8,240 nt of DNA, from positions 1 to 8,240 of the forward strand of contig CALDJN010000366.1 in assembly GCA_937901695.1 (NCBI GenBank). The letters run 5' to 3'. Position numbers and translations under genes: made by a program. Positions 6,083-8,240 of the stretch are shown here, piece by piece. The notes below the pieces were generated by a model. That model worked only from the letters and a program-made list of their open reading frames with translations. It ran no database searches and was not told where the DNA came from. Origin of the DNA: an uncultured Anaerocolumna sp. (GTDB lineage: Bacteria; Bacillota; Clostridia; Lachnospirales; Lachnospiraceae). Numbering within the stretch: position 1 is the stretch's first letter; every line of letters begins with the position of its first letter.

Positions 6083-6087
6083 GGAGG
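6083..6087 (+). promoter_or_regulatory. Ribosome-binding site for the TTG start of eutN
   Basis: GGAGG lies nine bases before TTG at 6097. No ATG in the right frame exists nearby. The TTG start gives the canonical EutN beginning MELGKVIGSVWATKK. Confidence 0.75.
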
Positions 6088-6096
6088 CGCAGTCAA

Positions 6097-6372
6097 TTGG
6101 AACTTGGCAAGGTAATAGGGAGCGTTTGGGCTACCAAAAAAGACGAAAAATTAAATGGGTATAAACTTCTGGTAGTACAACTAACGGATGCTTACGACAC
6201 GCCAAGCAAAAGATTGGTAGTTGCTACAGATATGGTAGGTGCAGGTGCAGGAGATCAAGTCCTGATTGTACGAGGCGGTTCAGCCAGGTATGCAATATCG
6301 GCACCTGGTTCCCCAGTAGATGCAGCAATCGTTGGTATTGTAGATTCTGTGGTGGTAGAAGAGTATGAATAA
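6097..6372 (+). CDS. eutN: Microcompartment vertex protein EutN
   Basis: EutN/CcmL-family proteins form pentamers that cap the vertices of the shell. The 91 residues are a normal length. Family signatures include GKVIGSVWATKKDEKLNGYKL at the start, LVVATDMVGAGAGDQVLIVRG in the middle, and the terminal AIVGIVDSVVVE. Translation should begin at TTG, served by GGAGG nine bases upstream. The 3' end overlaps the start of the BMC remnant at 6365 by eight bases, suggesting the remnant was once a coupled operon gene. Confidence 0.96.
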   Translation: MELGKVIGSVWATKKDEKLNGYKLLVVQLTDAYDTPSKRLVVATDMVGAGAGDQVLIVRGGSARYAISAPGSPVDAAIVGIVDSVVVEEYE

Positions 6373-6505
6373 AAGCATCGGTGCATTAGAGTTTACCAGT
6401 ATCAGCCGAGGAATGTATGTAGCAGATGCAGTTGTAAAAAAGGCTGAAGTAGAAATTATATATTTTAAAACAATATGCCCAGGAGTTAAGGAGGTGTTTT
6501 CTTGA
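6365..6505 (+). pseudogene. 46-codon remnant of a BMC shell-protein gene
   Basis: The reading frame gives MNKSIGALEFTSISRG followed by MYVADAVVKKAEVEIIYFKTICPG, then VKEVFS and a stop. This is the first beta-alpha-beta part of a BMC domain of the trimeric PduT-like type, where the family normally continues from PGK into the rest of the domain. The rest is missing and the product is too short to fold as a shell subunit. The ATG lies within the last codons of eutN (eight-base overlap) and the TGA overlaps the TTG start of eutH by three bases. Its last codons (AAG GAG GTG) are also the eutH ribosome-binding site. This fits a deletion that fused the gene's front half to the eutH leader. It may still be translated as a coupling peptide. 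The homology call is from pattern recognition. Confidence 0.75.
6488..6496 (+). promoter_or_regulatory. Ribosome-binding site for the TTG start of eutH
   Basis: AAGGAGGTG is a near-perfect Shine-Dalgarno sequence five bases before TTG at 6502. It lies inside the last codons of the BMC remnant, so eutH translation is probably coupled to it. Confidence 0.8.
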
Positions 6506-7614
6506 GTATTAATGAGATTATTGTTTATATTATGGTTGTATTTGCAGTAATTGGTGCAATCGATCGAATATTTGGCAGTAAATTCGGTCTTGGAGAAAAA
6601 TTTGAAGAAGGTATTCTTGCCATAGGGTCATTAGCAATCTCAATGGTTGGAATTATTGCTCTTGCACCGGTATTAGCAAATATTTTAAAGCCGGTTATTG
6701 TTCCGGTATTTGGTTTTTTAGGTGCTGACCCAGCCATGTTTGCCGGTACATTATTAGCCTGTGATATGGGTGGTGCACCACTTGCAATGGCACTTGCGCA
6801 AACAGAAGAAGCAGGGTTGTTTGGCGGCTTGATTGTTGGCTCCATGTTGGGACCTACAGTGGTATTTACCATACCTGTTGGTCTTGGGATAATACGTGAT
6901 GAAGACAGAAAATATTTAGCGACAGGTGTTTTAGCAGGTGTTGTAACAATTCCTATCGGTGCCTTTGTTGGTGGTTTGGTTGCCGGATACCCAATAATGA
7001 TGGTAATTAGTAATTTAATCCCAATCATTATTATTGCGATTTTAATTGCCCTAGGTCTTTGGAAATTCCAAGATGGTATGATTAAAGGCTTTACGATTTT
7101 CGGAAAGTTTGTTGTTGCGGTTATTACCTTTGGTTTAGCGGTAGGTATCGTGGAACAGCTGACTGGTATTGTATTAATAAAAGGTATGGCTCCAATCAGT
7201 GATGGTTTTAAAATAGTTGCTGATATCAGTATCGTTCTTGCTGGTGCATTTCCACTAGTATTTGTCATTACAAAGGTATTCCGTAAACCATTAATGTCAC
7301 TTGGCAAATTACTTGGAATGAATGATGTTGCAGCAGCTGGTTTAGTAGCGTCCCTGGCAAATAGTATTCCTATGTTTGGTATGATGAAGGATATGGATAA
7401 CCGTGGTAAAATCCTAAACGTTGCCTTTGCTGTTTCCGCAGCCTTTGTATTTGGTGACCACCTTGGATTTGTCGCCGGATTTAATTCCACAATGATTTTT
7501 CCTATGATTGTTGGTAAGTTAGTTGCTGGTATTACTGCTTTGTTTGCAGCAATCTTCATTGCAAATAAGACATTAAAGCATGAGAGTGATATTAAATCAG
7601 CAGAAAAAATATAG
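6502..7614 (+). CDS. eutH: Ethanolamine transporter EutH
   Basis: EutH is the integral membrane protein for ethanolamine uptake, needed mainly at low pH or low substrate. The 370-residue protein is almost entirely hydrophobic, with about ten or more membrane segments. The first is IIVYIMVVFAVIGAIDRIFG, followed by AIGSLAISMVGIIALAPVLA and later segments such as IIIIAILIALGLW. Conserved stretches include LLACDMGGAPLAMALAQ, GSMLGPTVVFTIPVGLGII, SLANSIPMFGMMKDMD, and GDHLGFVAGFN near the C-terminus. The start is TTG with a strong AAGGAGGTG site. It follows the BMC remnant and precedes eutQ by 30 bases. There is no sign of disruption. Confidence 0.96.
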   Translation: MSINEIIVYIMVVFAVIGAIDRIFGSKFGLGEKFEEGILAIGSLAISMVGIIALAPVLANILKPVIVPVFGFLGADPAMFAGTLLACDMGGAPLAMALAQTEEAGLFGGLIVGSMLGPTVVFTIPVGLGIIRDEDRKYLATGVLAGVVTIPIGAFVGGLVAGYPIMMVISNLIPIIIIAILIALGLWKFQDGMIKGFTIFGKFVVAVITFGLAVGIVEQLTGIVLIKGMAPISDGFKIVADISIVLAGAFPLVFVITKVFRKPLMSLGKLLGMNDVAAAGLVASLANSIPMFGMMKDMDNRGKILNVAFAVSAAFVFGDHLGFVAGFNSTMIFPMIVGKLVAGITALFAAIFIANKTLKHESDIKSAEKI

Positions 7615-7644
7615 GAGTATTATAATTACGAAAGGAATAGACAC

Positions 7645-8103
7645 ATGGAAATAAATAGCGAGACAATAGAGACTATGATTCGCGAAATCGTAATGGAGAA
7701 GCTTGGTAACGGTACAGCCGACTTAACTAGAAATAAACTGAAAGAAGGTATTATTTCTGTTAAAGTTCCAACGATTCAGGTATCCAAAGATGACCTGATG
7801 AACACTGGAAAACCCGGCGATATAGTCTATACAAAAGATTTATTTTCCTTGGAGGAGAGTCCTAGACTTGGTTGTGGCATTATGGAGATGAAAGATACCA
7901 CATTTGACTGGACACTCAATTACGATGAAATCGATTATGTGATTGAAGGAACTTTAAATATAGTGATTAATGGGAAAACAGCCACAGCAAATGCAGGCGA
8001 GTTAGTCTTAATTCCAAAGGGCTCTTCCATTAAGTTTTCAGTTCCAAATTATGCTAGATTCATTTATGTGACATATCCGGCAGATTGGGCTAATCAGGCG
8101 TAG
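7645..8103 (+). CDS. eutQ: EutQ cupin protein, short form
   Basis: EutQ is a cupin-fold protein of the ethanolamine operon; the Salmonella enzyme was reported to have acetate-kinase activity and to be needed for anaerobic growth. The 152 residues have a beta-barrel C-terminal half with recognisable family sequence: RLGCGIMEMKDTTFDWTL, YDEIDYVIEGTLNIVINGK, ANAGELVLIPKGSSIKFSVP and FIYVTYPADW. Enteric EutQ is about 230 residues and starts with an extra module ending in a TPEAR-like motif. That module is absent here and is replaced by an amphipathic helix, ETIETMIREIVMEKLG (6-21), resembling an encapsulation peptide. AGGA sits eight bases before the ATG. It is the last gene visible in the operon. 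Confidence 0.94.
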   Translation: MEINSETIETMIREIVMEKLGNGTADLTRNKLKEGIISVKVPTIQVSKDDLMNTGKPGDIVYTKDLFSLEESPRLGCGIMEMKDTTFDWTLNYDEIDYVIEGTLNIVINGKTATANAGELVLIPKGSSIKFSVPNYARFIYVTYPADWANQA

Positions 8104-8144
8104 AAAATATGTATAACAATAGGATTATAAAATTAAAAGTAAAT

Positions 8145-8187
8145 ATGTAATTATGATAACTGAATGTAATTATGATAACTGAATGTC
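8145..8187. repeat. 19-bp tandem repeat downstream of eutQ
   Basis: ATGTAATTATGATAACTGA occurs at 8145-8163 and again exactly at 8164-8182, with a short partial third copy running into the next repeat at 8183. It contains no hairpin of note and is not coding. It lies next to the palindromic element described below and may reflect insertion or slippage. Confidence 0.9.
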
Positions 8188-8240
8188 ATTCTGAGCCGCA
8201 GGCGAAGAATCTCTATCACTGTATATATTGAGATTCTTCG
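8184..8240. repeat. Left part of a palindromic intergenic repeat (MITE-like), cut by the window end
   Basis: The segment begins TGTCATTCTGAGCCGCAGG. CGAAGAATCTC (8203-8213) pairs perfectly with GAGATTCTTCG (8230-8240) around a 16-base loop. Sequences of the type TGTCATTCTGAGC...GAAGAATCTC are widespread intergenic palindromes in many bacterial genomes, from general knowledge. If so, the right arm should continue beyond the window with the complement of 8184-8202. It might serve as an operon-end structure. No gene was seen between 8104 and 8240. Confidence 0.75.

Noticed and set aside
6525..7559. A 344-codon minus-strand frame opposite eutH
   Set aside because: It is an antisense shadow of a well-recognised transporter gene; composition is unnatural for a protein and there is no matching start context.

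Overview
The window is AT-rich and densely packed, with every supportable gene on the + strand. Shine-Dalgarno sites are purine-rich, TTG starts occur, and gaps between genes are short. This fits a Gram-positive anaerobe of the Firmicutes (Clostridia, probably Lachnospiraceae). The organism is an inference from gene order and composition. The genes are the downstream half of an ethanolamine-utilisation (eut) bacterial-microcompartment (BMC) operon.

Layout: (1) 1-206 is a non-coding leader made of two tandem copies, plus a third partial copy, of a roughly 94-bp unit that folds into three hairpins. (2) 207-1821 holds eutL (trimeric shell protein) and, one base later, a 318-residue BMC-domain protein. 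That protein has a long 7-residue repeat tail and a C-terminal SAP/HeH/Rho-N-like domain, so it is an EutK analogue in position and architecture. (3) 1835-3678 holds eutE (acylating acetaldehyde dehydrogenase) and the short hexameric shell gene eutM. (4) A strong hairpin at 3728-3754 precedes eutT (corrinoid adenosyltransferase, start reassigned to 3789), followed by a pduL-type phosphotransacylase. (5) After a 109-bp gap that carries a duplicate of the pduL 3' end comes an unassigned 240-residue eut protein, then eutN (vertex pentamer), a 46-codon remnant of a BMC shell gene, eutH (membrane transporter) and eutQ (short cupin form). (6) 8104-8240 is non-coding, with a 19-bp tandem repeat and the left part of a larger palindromic repeat cut off by the window edge.

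How they work together (known for the pathway): EutH brings in ethanolamine. EutBC, expected upstream and not in the window, cleave it to ammonia and acetaldehyde using adenosylcobalamin supplied by EutT. EutE converts acetaldehyde to acetyl-CoA and PduL converts that to acetyl phosphate, inside a shell built from EutL, EutM, the EutK-like protein and EutN. EutQ is a cupin with reported acetate-kinase activity in Salmonella.

The most noteworthy points are the EutK-like fusion protein with 15 seven-residue repeats and a possible nucleic-acid-binding end, amphipathic encapsulation-type helices on four proteins (including the unassigned one), a small 'TP-A' module shared by EutT and the unassigned protein but missing from this EutQ, and the truncated BMC gene squeezed between eutN and eutH.
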